Shown: positions 16,851 through 26,174, counted from the first letter of the stretch. The stretch is 64,000 bases of DNA from Brevibacterium sp. 239c (GCF_900169365.1 NZ_FXZH01000010.1:1-64000); one strand, 5' to 3'. Made by a program: numbers and translations. The notes: generated by a model not told the origin, from the letters alone.

Positions 16851-17779
16851 GCATCGTCGTCGGCGTCGTCCCCGGCCGCGATCCCCGACCGCCCGTCCGG
16901 CTCGGGGCGCTCATGGCCCGCTCCTACGGACGCAGGCTCGTCCTCGTGTCGATCATCTCCAGACCGTGGGGCTCCGGCGGCAGCGGAGTGGATGCCGAGT
17001 ATCGCCGCTATCGAGAGAGCGAGACCGCCCGTTGTCTCGAAGCGGCGGCGACCATGGTCCCCGACGGGATCGCTGTCGAGCAGCTCAGCCGCGAGGCCCA
17101 TTCCCCGCGCAGCGGGCTCCGGAGGGTCTGCCGCGAGATCGGCGCCCATCGTCTCGTCCTCGGCTCCTCCGAGGATGCGCCTGTCGGCCGTATCCGTCTC
17201 GGTGGAGTCTCGACCGGCCTGCTCCACAGCGCCACGCTGCCGGTGGCGCTGGCACCACGAGGCTTCGACGCCGCCGATTCGGAGCGGATCACTCGAATCA
17301 GCGCCGCCTTCAACGGCACTGGCACCTCTGCTCGACTTGTCCTCGGAGCCGCGACGGTTGCCTCCGCGGCGGGAACCCAGCTGCGCATCGTCGCTTTCAC
17401 GCCCCGACAGGGCAGGGCGACGACGGGCCTCGAAGCGGGTCTGGGAGCAGACATCGAGGATGAGATCGTCGAACAGTGGGAAGCCGAGATCCAGCAGCGG
17501 ACACAGAAACTCATCACCGAGATTTCGGAGCGGGAGCCCACGCCTACCCGTACCGAAGCGGTCATCGGTTCCGGCGAGACCTGGGACGAAGCGGTGGCGG
17601 ACGTGGCGTGGGTTCCCGGGGAGGTCCTCATGATCGGATCTCGCACACTCGGTGCGCTGACGCGCCTGTCGCTCGGCTCACGTGCGGCGAAGATCCTCAA
17701 GAATGCCCCGGTGCCGGTTGTGCTCGTCCCACACCGCGCCGGTGAGACCTACGCCGCCGCTGCCGATTCCGCACGGTGA
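16847..17779 (+). CDS. Tandem-domain universal stress protein
   Basis: The 310-residue protein consists of two UspA folds in a row. The first half runs from SIVVGVVPGRD to LVLGSSEDAPVGRIRLGGVSTGLLHSATLPVALAP. The second ends in VLMIGSRTLGALTRLSLGSRAAKILKNAPVPVVLVP. The G-x(2)-G-x(9)-G-S type ATP loop is recognisable in the second half (GSRTLGALTRLSLGS). It overlaps the APC permease gene by 4 bp; this permease-Usp coupling is frequent in actinobacteria and suggests regulation of the transporter. The following gene begins 34 bp later. Confidence 0.85.
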   Translation: MSIVVGVVPGRDPRPPVRLGALMARSYGRRLVLVSIISRPWGSGGSGVDAEYRRYRESETARCLEAAATMVPDGIAVEQLSREAHSPRSGLRRVCREIGAHRLVLGSSEDAPVGRIRLGGVSTGLLHSATLPVALAPRGFDAADSERITRISAAFNGTGTSARLVLGAATVASAAGTQLRIVAFTPRQGRATTGLEAGLGADIEDEIVEQWEAEIQQRTQKLITEISEREPTPTRTEAVIGSGETWDEAVADVAWVPGEVLMIGSRTLGALTRLSLGSRAAKILKNAPVPVVLVPHRAGETYAAAADSAR

Positions 17780-17813
17780 AGCGGATCCGCCGATGACAGG
17801 AGAAAACACAACT

Positions 17814-19247
17814 ATGCACACTATGAAGGCCCCTTCGAACCAGGTGGATGAAGCTGCCGCCGCATGCGGGACCGGGCCCACTGCAGCTCGGCCGGCACCG
17901 GATGGCACCCGCCTGGGCGAGCTGTGGTCGGTGCTGCCGCAGAACTCCGGGGTCGATGCCGAGGGAGTACTCGAGATCGGTGGCGTGCCGGTCACAGAAC
18001 TCGCCGAACGGTACGGGACGCCCCTCTACGTCTATGACGAAGCAGGACTGCGCCGACGGATCCGCGCCTTCGTCGGCGGTCTTGCGGCCCGGTGGCCGAA
18101 CTCCCAGGTCCTCTTCGCGTCGAAGTCTTTCCCCGCCGTGGGGATGTACCGGTTGGCCTACGAGGAGGGAGCGAACATCGACGTCGCAGGCGGGGGAGAG
18201 CTGCGGATGGCGCTTGCCGCCGGAGTCGCTCCGGAAAGAATCCACTTCCACGGCAATGCGAAGACCGATGCCGAACTGACGATGGCCCTGCAAGCGGGCA
18301 TCGACACGATCATCGTCGACAACGAGGACGAACTCGACCGGCTCGACCGGCTCCTCACGACCCCGCAGAAGCTCCTTCTGCGCGTCATCCCCGGCGTTGA
18401 TGCGAAGACCCACGCCTCCCAAGCGACCGGCGGACTCGATTCGAAGTTCGGCCTGCCCATGGACCAGGCGCTCGCCGCCATCGAGCGCATGCGCTCTCAT
18501 CCGCTCATGGACTTCGAGGGAGTGCATCTGCACATCGGCTCGCAGATACTCGACACCACGCAGTTCGCCGAGGCCGTCGAGAAGATCTCCACTGCCGGGA
18601 CGTTCCCCACCTACGATGTCGGTGGTGGACTCGGCGTCAGGTACACCTACGAAGACGAGGACCCCGGTATCGATGAGTACCTCGACGCCATCGTCACCGC
18701 TGCTCGTCAGCACCTGCCGCCTGCGGCCCGGCTGCTCATCGAGCCCGGTCGCTCGATCGTCGCTCGCGCCGGTGTCACCGTCTACGAGGTCATTACCGTC
18801 AAGCGCACCGGTAGGACCTTCGTCGCCGTCGACGGGGGACTCGCCGACCAGCTCGACGTTGCGCTGACCGGTCAGCGTTTCGAAGCGATCCTCGCCAATC
18901 GAGCCACCGATGCCTGGACCGAGACCGTCCAGATCGTCGGCCGACAGTGCGAATCCGGTGACCTCCTCGTCGATCAGGCACCGCTGCCAGCTGCCGAAGT
19001 CGGCGATGTCCTCGTTCTGGCCACGACCGGTGCCTACGGGTACACGATGGCGAACAACTACAACGGCGCGCTCAGACCGGCTGTCGTCTTCGTCTCCGAG
19101 GGCCATTCCCGCTTGGTCGTGCGGCGCGAGAGCTATGAAGATCTGCTCGCCCTGCACGAACCGATACCCGAGACCAGGACAGCTGCGAACCCGACAGCTG
19201 CGAACACGGCAGCATCGCTGCCGAAGGAGGACAATCCCCATGCTTGA
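17814..19247 (+). CDS. Diaminopimelate decarboxylase-like PLP enzyme (LysA paralogue)
   Basis: The 477-residue fold-type III decarboxylase has the PLP lysine in FASKSFP (near 103), VHLHIGSQ (near 240), DVGGGLG, IEPGRSIV (near 306), GRQCESGD supplying the active-site cysteine from the partner subunit (near 378), and the tyrosine in GAYGYTMANNYNG. The long N-terminus before the barrel (about 45 residues) lacks conserved features. The start at 17814 follows ACAGGAG. Its position in a catabolic operon with a hydrolase, an M20 peptidase and a symporter argues against the housekeeping lysine-biosynthetic role. Relatives that act on D-lysine or D-ornithine exist, so a non-canonical substrate is plausible but unproven. 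Confidence 0.8.
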   Translation: MHTMKAPSNQVDEAAAACGTGPTAARPAPDGTRLGELWSVLPQNSGVDAEGVLEIGGVPVTELAERYGTPLYVYDEAGLRRRIRAFVGGLAARWPNSQVLFASKSFPAVGMYRLAYEEGANIDVAGGGELRMALAAGVAPERIHFHGNAKTDAELTMALQAGIDTIIVDNEDELDRLDRLLTTPQKLLLRVIPGVDAKTHASQATGGLDSKFGLPMDQALAAIERMRSHPLMDFEGVHLHIGSQILDTTQFAEAVEKISTAGTFPTYDVGGGLGVRYTYEDEDPGIDEYLDAIVTAARQHLPPAARLLIEPGRSIVARAGVTVYEVITVKRTGRTFVAVDGGLADQLDVALTGQRFEAILANRATDAWTETVQIVGRQCESGDLLVDQAPLPAAEVGDVLVLATTGAYGYTMANNYNGALRPAVVFVSEGHSRLVVRRESYEDLLALHEPIPETRTAANPTAANTAASLPKEDNPHA

Positions 19248-20946
19248 TCTGCTGCTCACCGACGCCCGCGTGCGCACCTTCGACCCGAATCGGCCCTGGG
19301 CCGAAGCCGTCGGAATCACCGGCGGACGTATCGCCTACGTCGGGGCTGCCGCGGACGCTCCCGCAGCGAAGGAGACCCGCCGCCTCGGCGGGAACCTCCT
19401 CTCCCCCGGCATCATCGACAGCCACAACCACCTGCTGCTCGGCTTCGACTCCGATGCCGTCAGCCTCGAAGGGGCGGAGACCCTGGCCGAGGTGCGTTCG
19501 CGCATCAGCCGCCTCGCCGCCGAACGCCCCGACCTCGATTGGGTGTGTGCGGAGAACGCCGTCTACTCGATCGTCGACGACCGCCGCCCCAACGCCGATG
19601 ACTTGGCCGGACTGGCCGACCGTCCCATCTTCGTCACCACCTACGACCAGCACTCCGTGTGGCTCAACGACGCGGCCCTGACCATCCTCGGCATCCACGA
19701 TGGTGCGGACATCGCCTGGGGACGGGCCGAACGCGACTCCTCGGGACGGGCCACGGGCTGGGTCACCGACTTCTACACCTCGGCGATGACGAGCGCAGGT
19801 CTGGCCGCTCTTCAGCGTGATATCCCGATGTACTCGCCTGAGCGCCGCTACAAGAAGATCCTCGGCAGTCTCGATATGGCCACCCGCTCGGGCATCACCA
19901 CCGTCGTCGAACCGCAGGTGCCCGTGGCCGAGATCGGCCTGTTCGACCGTGCCCTGCGCGAAGACCGGCTGTCCTCCCGCGTCATCGCCGCCCTGTTCCA
20001 CCCTGTCGACTCCGCACCTGAGTTCCGGCAGGAGCTGCGCACGGCCGTCGATGACGCCCCGCGCAGCGACCGGCTGCAGTTCGGGCCGATCAAACTCTAT
20101 GCCGATGACGTCATCGAACCGCATACGGCCTGGATGCTCGCCGACTACGCCAACCGTCCCGGCCACCGCGGACACCCCTCCGCCCCGATCGGAGAACTGA
20201 CGAAGATCGTCACTGAACTCGACCGGCTCGGCTTCCAGACCCACACCCACGCCACTGGCGACGGGGGAGTCCGGCTGGCCTTGGATGCCATCGACGCGGC
20301 ACAGGCGACCAACGGCACTCGTGACCGCCGGCACGGGATCGTCCACGTCGAATGCCTCGACCCGGCCGATCTGCCGCGGTTCGCCGATCTCGGCATCGCG
20401 GCCGCAATGCAGCCTCGCCACGCCTCCCCGGACCTCATCGAGGGTACGTGGATGGACAACGTGGGCCAGCAGCGCTGGGACCGCGCCTGGCGCGTGAAAT
20501 CACTCATGGACAGCGGGGCGCATGTGGCCCTGTCCAGCGACTGGCAGGTGGGGGAGATGGACCCGTTGGTCGGCATCTACTCCGCCCTGACCCGCGCCGG
20601 CCTCGATGGATCCAGTTCGTGGACGCCCGATGAGATCATCACCCTCGACCAGGCGCTCTTCGGCTACACGCGAGAGGGCGCATGGGCCTGGCATGCCGAG
20701 GATCGCCTCGGCGTCATCCGACCTGGCGCCGTCGCCGACCTTGTCGCCTGGTCGGCCGATCTCTACCGGCTCGACCCGTCGGCGCTGCTCGAACAGCGCG
20801 CCGATCTCACCATCGTCGGCGGACAGATCGTCCACGACACGGGCGCCACCGGTGGCGAGCAGGGCGAACAGGGTCTCAACCGTGTCGACATCGCGGCGAA
20901 GACCCTCAACCCCGATCGCAGCTGTGCGGGTCACGGGCATCAATAG
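19240..20946 (+). CDS. YtcJ-like amidohydrolase
   Basis: The 568-residue metal-dependent hydrolase belongs to the Amidohydro_3 / YtcJ family. It shows IIDSHNHLLLGF (H-x-H metal ligands, about 62-73), IKLYADDVIEPHTAWM, QTHTHATGDGGVR (histidine ligand near 330), HVECLDPADLPRF and VALSSDWQVG (catalytic Asp near 430). These enzymes hydrolyse amide or related C-N bonds in diverse small molecules. ATG 19240 is preceded by AAGGAGG and overlaps the upstream decarboxylase stop by 8 bp. The polar C-terminal tail of about 40 residues looks non-conserved. The substrate cannot be told from sequence. Confidence 0.82.
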   Translation: MLDLLLTDARVRTFDPNRPWAEAVGITGGRIAYVGAAADAPAAKETRRLGGNLLSPGIIDSHNHLLLGFDSDAVSLEGAETLAEVRSRISRLAAERPDLDWVCAENAVYSIVDDRRPNADDLAGLADRPIFVTTYDQHSVWLNDAALTILGIHDGADIAWGRAERDSSGRATGWVTDFYTSAMTSAGLAALQRDIPMYSPERRYKKILGSLDMATRSGITTVVEPQVPVAEIGLFDRALREDRLSSRVIAALFHPVDSAPEFRQELRTAVDDAPRSDRLQFGPIKLYADDVIEPHTAWMLADYANRPGHRGHPSAPIGELTKIVTELDRLGFQTHTHATGDGGVRLALDAIDAAQATNGTRDRRHGIVHVECLDPADLPRFADLGIAAAMQPRHASPDLIEGTWMDNVGQQRWDRAWRVKSLMDSGAHVALSSDWQVGEMDPLVGIYSALTRAGLDGSSSWTPDEIITLDQALFGYTREGAWAWHAEDRLGVIRPGAVADLVAWSADLYRLDPSALLEQRADLTIVGGQIVHDTGATGGEQGEQGLNRVDIAAKTLNPDRSCAGHGHQ

Positions 20947-20985
20947 TGTTATTTTGTGTTGAACGACGATTCAGTTAGGAGATCG

Positions 20986-22155
20986 ATGACGATCAAGAAA
21001 ATATGCCGGCGCAACGTCGAGGCTGCGGAGGAAGCCCTTCTCGGGCTCAGCCACCGGATCCACGCCGATCCGGAGCTGGGGTTCGAGGAGTACCGGGCCT
21101 GCCGGCTGCTGAGCACCGAACTCGAACAGCGGGGATTCACCCTCGAACGCGGACTGGCTCAGATGCCCACGGCCTTCCGGGCCACTATCGGTGAGGGTCC
21201 GCTGGTCGTCGGCGTCTGCGTCGAATACGACGCCCTGCCGGGAATCGGCCATGCCTGCGGACACAACGTCATCGCAGCCGCCGGGATGACCGCGGCCTTC
21301 GGGCTGGCCCCGCTGGTCGATAAGCTGGGCATCAAGCTCGTCGTCTTCGGCACACCGGCCGAAGAGAACGGCGGGGGCAAGGTCGTCCTCCTCGAGGCCG
21401 GAGAGTTCGACGGGCTCGATCTGGCGATGATGGTCCATCCCTCGAACCGGGAGCAGTCCCGCTCGCACTGCCTGGCGATCGGCGATCTGCGGGTGCGCTT
21501 CATAGGCAAGAACGCCCATGCCTCGGCGGCCCCCTATGAGGGCATCAACGCCGGAGACGCGGTGACCGTGGCCCAGGTGGCCGTCGGTCTGCTGCGTCAG
21601 CAGCTGCATCCCGGCGACCAGGTCCACAGCATCGTCTCCCACGGCGGCGAGGCGGCCAACGTCATCCCCGCCGACACCGAACTGGTTTTCAACTTCCGGT
21701 CCCCGAAGCTCGAGACCCTCGACCGCCTCGAACAGCGCATCCGCGCCTGCGTCGCGGGAGCGGCGACGGCGACCGGCTGTACCTTCGAGGCGAGCAGCGA
21801 AGCTCCGGCCTATTCGGAATTCAACAACAACGACATCCTCTCCGACCTCTACCGGGCCAACGCCGAGGCGCTGGGCCGGACCTTCGACCACGAGGACGAC
21901 ATCTCACCGGTCGGCTCGACGGATATGGCCAACGTCTCGCGCATCGTTCCTGCGATCCACCCGATGCTCGACATCGACTGCGGAACAGCGGTCAACCACC
22001 AGCCCGAGTTCGCCCAGCACTGCATCAGCGAAGCCGCAGATCGTGCAGCGATCGAGGGCGGTCTGTCGATGGCTTGGACGATCATCGATGTCGCCACCGA
22101 CGAGGCGACGCAGCGCAGCTTGAGAACGGACCGCGAGCATCTGCTCGCGGACTGA
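20986..22155 (+). CDS. M20-family amidohydrolase/peptidase (AbgB/PmxA-like)
   Basis: The 389-residue zinc hydrolase shows HRIHADPELGFEEYRA, EYDALPGIGHACGHN (metal ligands near 84-89), GTPAEENGGGK (catalytic/metal Glu near 125) and a dimerisation domain starting around GKNAHASAAPYEG. This is the M20D pattern of aminoacylases and aminobenzoyl-glutamate hydrolases that cleave N-acyl amino acids. The start at 20986 follows TAGGAG; a longer frame from 20956 exists but has no such signal. With the amidohydrolase and carrier around it, the enzyme probably releases a free amino acid from an imported N-acylated compound. Confidence 0.85.
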   Translation: MTIKKICRRNVEAAEEALLGLSHRIHADPELGFEEYRACRLLSTELEQRGFTLERGLAQMPTAFRATIGEGPLVVGVCVEYDALPGIGHACGHNVIAAAGMTAAFGLAPLVDKLGIKLVVFGTPAEENGGGKVVLLEAGEFDGLDLAMMVHPSNREQSRSHCLAIGDLRVRFIGKNAHASAAPYEGINAGDAVTVAQVAVGLLRQQLHPGDQVHSIVSHGGEAANVIPADTELVFNFRSPKLETLDRLEQRIRACVAGAATATGCTFEASSEAPAYSEFNNNDILSDLYRANAEALGRTFDHEDDISPVGSTDMANVSRIVPAIHPMLDIDCGTAVNHQPEFAQHCISEAADRAAIEGGLSMAWTIIDVATDEATQRSLRTDREHLLAD

Positions 22156-22177
22156 CACGAACAAAGGAGTTCACCCC

Positions 22178-22378
22178 ATGAAATATTGGCTCATCGGCTC
22201 GATCCCGTTCATCGGGGTCTTCCTCCTCACCTGGCTGCCGGCCATCAACGGCCCGCACGTGTGGTTCGGCATGCCGGCGATCTTCGTCTGGCTGACATTC
22301 TTCAGCACGATCCCGGTCACGGCAGTCCTCATCTACTTCGAGAAGACCCGCCGCGACCTCGGGGGTGACGACGAATGA
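22178..22378 (+). CDS. DUF3311 small membrane protein (symporter partner)
   Basis: The 66-residue protein has two membrane helices (ending near 25 and 55) and the DUF3311-like pattern GSIPFIGVFLLTWLPAIN...WFGMPAIFVW. Such small proteins are regularly encoded just before SSS-type symporters and resemble the small partners of two-component SSS carriers such as YhdT/PanF. AAAGGAG precedes the ATG. Its stop overlaps the symporter start by 4 bp (ATGA). Confidence 0.82.
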   Translation: MKYWLIGSIPFIGVFLLTWLPAINGPHVWFGMPAIFVWLTFFSTIPVTAVLIYFEKTRRDLGGDDE

Positions 22379-23817
22379 GCACAACAGTCGTCGTCGGTCT
22401 CCTCGGCATGATCATCATCGCGGCCTTCGGTTTCATGGGGCGGCGCCGTCCGGTGAAGAACATCGAGGAATGGACCGTCGGCGGACGCAACTACGGCGTC
22501 CTCACCGCTTGGGTCCTCCAAGCGGGCGAAACCTTCACCACTTTCACCTTCCTCGGCACCGTCGGTCTCGTCGTCTCTATCGGCGCCTCGGCGTTCTACT
22601 CGATCCCCTATGTCCCCTTGGCCTATATCGCGATGTACTGGGTCGGTCCGAAGATCTGGCGCAAAGCGAAGGAGCTGGGCTACCTGACGCAGGCGGACTT
22701 CCTGCGCGGCAGCTACAACAGCCCCACCCTCGGCTGGCTGGCCGCTTTCTTCGGCATCCTCTTCCTCCTGCCCTATCTGCAGCTGCAGATCACTGGGCTG
22801 GGCATCGTCATCTCGGTCGCCACGGGCGGGGAAATCAACGAGAACTACGCGATCGTGATGGCCTTCGTCCTCGTCATCGGCTTCGTCCTGTGGTCGGGCA
22901 TCCGCGGAGTCGCGCTCACGTCCTACCTCAAAGACCTGCTGATGATCGTCGTCGTCCTCGTCCTGACCTTCGTCGTGCCCTTCCACTTCCGTGGCGGCCT
23001 CGATTTCGGTGTGGAGGAGATTCTGGACTCCATGCCCGATCTGCTCTTCGTCCAGCACGGAGAGACTGGCGTCGCCTGGGTCATCTCGAGCATGGCCATC
23101 AGCATCATCGGTGTGATGTTCTACGCCCTGCCCCACACCTGGCCCGCTCTGATGTCCGGACGCAGTGAGAAGGTCGTGCGGCAGAACCTCATCTACCTGC
23201 CCATCTACAACATGCTCGCCTGTATCCCGATGCTGCTGGGCTACACCGCGATCCTCGCGTTCGGCCTCAGCCAGGATGGCGATCTGGCCATGCTGAAGAT
23301 GGCAGCAGCCTCGCTGCCCGACTGGCTGACAGGCATCGTCCTCGTCGCCGCGGCATCGACGGCGATGGTTCCCGGAGCTGCGCTGCTCAACGCCATTGCG
23401 CCCTTGGCCGTGCAGAACGTGTTCATGATCAAGGGCGAGAAGAACAAGATCGCCTACAACCGGATCTTCGTCGTCGTCTTCGGCCTCGGTGCCCTCGTCC
23501 TCGCGCTGACGATGCCGAGCCTGCTGGGCATGATGCTCCTGCTGACCTACAGCGGTTCGACTCAGGTCGTCCCGGCGATCCTCGGAGCGGTGATTCCCCG
23601 GATCAAGCTGCACAAGGCGTCGGTCATCAGCGGTCTGTGCTCGGGGCTGTTCATCGTCCTGCTGTTCACCTTCTCACCGATCCACGGTCCGAACATCAAC
23701 GAGGGAATCAGCGGTCTGGCCGTCAACATCGTCGTGCTGGCCGTCGTTGAGTTCGCCATTCGAGCGAACCGGCCGCGGCCCTCTGTGATGCCTGAACCAG
23801 CTGAAGAAGTTGTCTGA
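22375..23817 (+). CDS. Sodium:solute symporter (SSS family)
   Basis: The 480-residue carrier has about 13 hydrophobic helices and begins with MSTTVVVGLLGMIII and a GRRRPVKNIEEWTVGGRNYG loop. This is the S/A-x-x-F/Y-x-x-x-G-R-x pattern of the SSS family. The core carries LQAGETFTTFTFLGTVGL and AAASTAMVPGAALLNAIAP, corresponding to the substrate and Na+ sites. It is the last gene of the operon and would import the compound processed by the M20 and amidohydrolase enzymes. Co-occurrence with DUF3311 is typical. Confidence 0.88.
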   Translation: MSTTVVVGLLGMIIIAAFGFMGRRRPVKNIEEWTVGGRNYGVLTAWVLQAGETFTTFTFLGTVGLVVSIGASAFYSIPYVPLAYIAMYWVGPKIWRKAKELGYLTQADFLRGSYNSPTLGWLAAFFGILFLLPYLQLQITGLGIVISVATGGEINENYAIVMAFVLVIGFVLWSGIRGVALTSYLKDLLMIVVVLVLTFVVPFHFRGGLDFGVEEILDSMPDLLFVQHGETGVAWVISSMAISIIGVMFYALPHTWPALMSGRSEKVVRQNLIYLPIYNMLACIPMLLGYTAILAFGLSQDGDLAMLKMAAASLPDWLTGIVLVAAASTAMVPGAALLNAIAPLAVQNVFMIKGEKNKIAYNRIFVVVFGLGALVLALTMPSLLGMMLLLTYSGSTQVVPAILGAVIPRIKLHKASVISGLCSGLFIVLLFTFSPIHGPNINEGISGLAVNIVVLAVVEFAIRANRPRPSVMPEPAEEVV

Positions 23818-24039
23818 ACTCGCTTCCTTCACCACACAGCATCGGGTATCTTCTCACGGATGAGAGTGGCGGGGTCATCGCGTAGCCGCCGACGTGTTTT
23901 CGGAGCGCCTGCTGTCAGCAGCGCGGACATGGCAGCGGGGAGCTCAGTCGTACCGATGTACGGTTGTCTCTCCTCTGCCGCGGCACGTTCTGCCCTCGGC
24001 ATCTGTCACTGAACGAGCGTCTTGGAAAGAGCTGAGCCG

Positions 24040-24480
24040 GTCATGGCGATCCGCCAGACTTGCTGGATGTGTTCCTGATATTGAGTGCTCGCACGCCGAG
24101 CTTGAGATTTTCCTGCGAGAGATATGCTGCGGCCAGTTGAGTTGATCGACCTGGAGTACCAGATTGCGCAGAAGATCCACGCCTTGACAGACCCTGACTA
24201 CTCCCGCGCCCATGACCTGGTGGATCTGCAGCTGCTGTGGGCTGCTGGTCCTGATCTGGTCTCCGTGCGCGAGTTCTGTGTGCGCACATTCGGCTTACGT
24301 CGCGCGCAGGAGTGGCCTCCGCTGCCGTTACGCCCGATGGACGGCTGGGCGCCTGCATATCAGCTTTCCCGCGAAGAGACAGAGGTCGATGGTGACTCGC
24401 TGGTGCTGGCAGATATAGATTCGGCGAGAGAATGGTTCAAGCAGATGATCAAGTCCGTCAATGCAGCTGCAACGACGTGA
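24040..24480 (+). pseudogene. Decayed AbiEii toxin gene (C-terminal part)
   Basis: Codons from 24124 to 24480 encode a 118-residue copy of the AbiEii C-terminus, with long identical runs such as VELIDLEYQIAQKIHALTD and SRAHDLVDLQLLWAA. Upstream, from about 24040, the similarity continues only across frameshifts (for example PDIECSHAE against DPEIEPHAH), and the nucleotidyltransferase core is gone. Similarity to the first cassette also extends some 60 bp beyond the stop codon, up to the end of the convergent acyl-CoA synthetase gene. No antitoxin gene accompanies it. The 222 bp between the symporter stop and this remnant contain no gene I can recognise. Confidence 0.82.
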
Positions 24481-24543
24481 AAGCACGAATACCTTCGGTG
24501 ATTGTCACCTGGCCTTGCGGCTTTGCTGTCTCGGCGCCCGCAA

Positions 24544-26079
24544 TCAAGTCGCCTTCGTGTACATCTTCACGATCTCCCGCTTGAGGATCTTGCCGCTGGG
24601 TCCCTTCGGCAGCTCCTCTACGAACTCGATGATCCGCGGGATCTTGTAGGCGGCCAGATTCTCTCGGGCGAACCTCTCCACCTCTGCCGCGTCAAGGTGG
24701 GCGCCGGGGGACAGGGCGATGACTGCGGTGACCTGTTGACCGTACTTCTCATCGGGGGTCCCGACCACGCTGGCCTGAGCGACTCCGGGGATCTCGTAGA
24801 GGACCTCTTCGACTTCGCGTGGGTAGATGTTGTACCCGCCGTGGATGATGAGATCTTTAATCCGATCGACGATGAAGAGGTACCCATCGTCATCCAACTG
24901 GCCGAGATCTCCGGTGCGGAACCACCCCTCGGCATCGAGCACCTCGGCGGTGGCTTCCGGTTTCTTCCAATAGCCGAGCATGACTGCGGGGCCGCGCAAG
25001 ACCACTTCGCCGACCTCACCGGCAGGAAGCGGTTCGCCTTCGAAGTCGATGACCTTCACCTCGAACCCAGGAGTGGGGAGGCCGACGCTTCCGACCTTCC
25101 TCGTCCCGAACAGCGGGTTGAACGTTCCCAGACCGGCCGTCTCCGTCAGCCCATAACCTTCGGCAACAGGGGCAGAGAAGCGCGCTTCGAGCTTGCGGAT
25201 CACCTCTCCGGCGATCGCGGCTCCGCCCGAGCTCACGAGACGCAGATGCGGGGTGTCACCAGCGGCCGCATTCGTGAGCACCGACATCCACATGGTGGGT
25301 ACACCCGAGATGATCGAGACCTCGTCCTCGGCAAGCGCATTGACAAAGGCCTGCGGATCCCACCTGGGGAAGAGAGTGAGGGGAGCGCCAGCACTCAGCG
25401 CAGGCAGAGCCATATCGGCAAGTCCGAAGACATGGAACAGCGGCAGGCCAGTTGCGGACCGGTCATCCGGGGAGGTCTGTGTCATCTCCTTGACGATGTC
25501 GGTGGTGGCGATGAAGTTGCCCAGCGACAGCATTGCACCTTTTGGTTTGCCGGTGGTGCCCGAGGTGTAGAGCAGCGCGGCCAAGTCATTCCACTCGAAC
25601 TGTGCACGATCGAAGTCGGCAGCTCCGTCGTCTCCCAACTCCAGGATCGGCCCTTCATTGCCGACCAGCCGCAGTGTGGCGAAGTCGACGCCCTGCTCAC
25701 CTGCAGCGAGTTTCCCCGCCTCGGCCATGGCCGGATGAGCCACGAGGTGGCGTGCGTCCGAGTCCTTGAGGATGTAGACGAGCTCTCTGGCCGTCGAGAG
25801 CGGATTGACGGCCACGACCGCCAGCCCGGCAGCATGCGCGCCGAGGAACTCAATGAGGAACTCCGGGCATGACGGAGCGATGAGCACCGTCCGATCGCCT
25901 GGGCGAAGTCCTGTCGAACGGTAGCGATCGCGAGCCGCGCCGATTTCGCCGAGGAAGCGCAGCTGAGTCAGCGAGACCCGCTCCGGGCCAGGGGGAGTGC
26001 GCACTGCAATGGAGTCGGGGATCGTCTGTGCCCAGGGGGTGAGCAGATCGATGATTGACGTGCGCAGGGTCGCGTCCAT
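24544..26079 (-). CDS. Acyl-CoA synthetase (AMP-dependent, long-chain FadD-like)
   Basis: The 511-residue ANL-superfamily ligase has the A3 motif LLYTSGTTGKPKGAML (near 180), GYGLTETAGLG (near 310), WFRTGDLGQLDDDGYLFIVDRIKDLIIHGG (hinge and adenylation motifs near 390-420) and the catalytic lysine in LPKGPSGKILKRE near the C-terminus. It activates a carboxylic acid to its CoA thioester with ATP. AAAGGAG precedes the ATG at 26079. It is divergent from an SDR gene and carries the 22-bp palindrome shared with the other promoters of this regulon. Within the cluster it would activate the hydroxy acid produced by the lactonase-like enzyme. Confidence 0.9.
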   Translation of the reverse strand: MDATLRTSIIDLLTPWAQTIPDSIAVRTPPGPERVSLTQLRFLGEIGAARDRYRSTGLRPGDRTVLIAPSCPEFLIEFLGAHAAGLAVVAVNPLSTARELVYILKDSDARHLVAHPAMAEAGKLAAGEQGVDFATLRLVGNEGPILELGDDGAADFDRAQFEWNDLAALLYTSGTTGKPKGAMLSLGNFIATTDIVKEMTQTSPDDRSATGLPLFHVFGLADMALPALSAGAPLTLFPRWDPQAFVNALAEDEVSIISGVPTMWMSVLTNAAAGDTPHLRLVSSGGAAIAGEVIRKLEARFSAPVAEGYGLTETAGLGTFNPLFGTRKVGSVGLPTPGFEVKVIDFEGEPLPAGEVGEVVLRGPAVMLGYWKKPEATAEVLDAEGWFRTGDLGQLDDDGYLFIVDRIKDLIIHGGYNIYPREVEEVLYEIPGVAQASVVGTPDEKYGQQVTAVIALSPGAHLDAAEVERFARENLAAYKIPRIIEFVEELPKGPSGKILKREIVKMYTKAT

Positions 26080-26092
26080 GAGACTCCTTTAC

Positions 26093-26114
26093 TTGAAACT
26101 GAGTGCAGGTTCAA
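26093..26114. promoter_or_regulatory. 22-bp palindrome, probable TetR operator (site 1)
   Basis: Arms TTGAAACTGA (26093-26102) and GCAGGTTCAA (26105-26114) pair at 8 of 10 positions with a 2-bp centre. The site lies between the acyl-CoA synthetase (minus) and the SDR (plus) and is followed by CTATAG. The same layout recurs at 29629-29650 and 30255-30276. Confidence 0.7.
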
Positions 26115-26174
26115 CTATAGATGGATGTGGCCTGTCACACAATGAGGTGAGGTCACTTCGCAGAGAGGGAGACG

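Noticed and set aside
17697-19319. Long minus-strand open frame (540 codons) opposite the LysA-like gene
   Set aside because: It lies antisense to a gene with full catalytic motifs; long antisense frames are common in GC-rich DNA, and the translation has no recognisable domain.
22333-23613. Minus-strand frame of 426 codons opposite the SSS symporter
   Set aside because: The translation is an unbroken mix of Asp, Glu, His, Gln and Arg, which is the mirror of a hydrophobic membrane protein and not a real product.
24502-25872. Plus-strand frame of 456 codons opposite the acyl-CoA synthetase
   Set aside because: Shadow of the conserved ligase on the other strand; composition biased and no domain seen.
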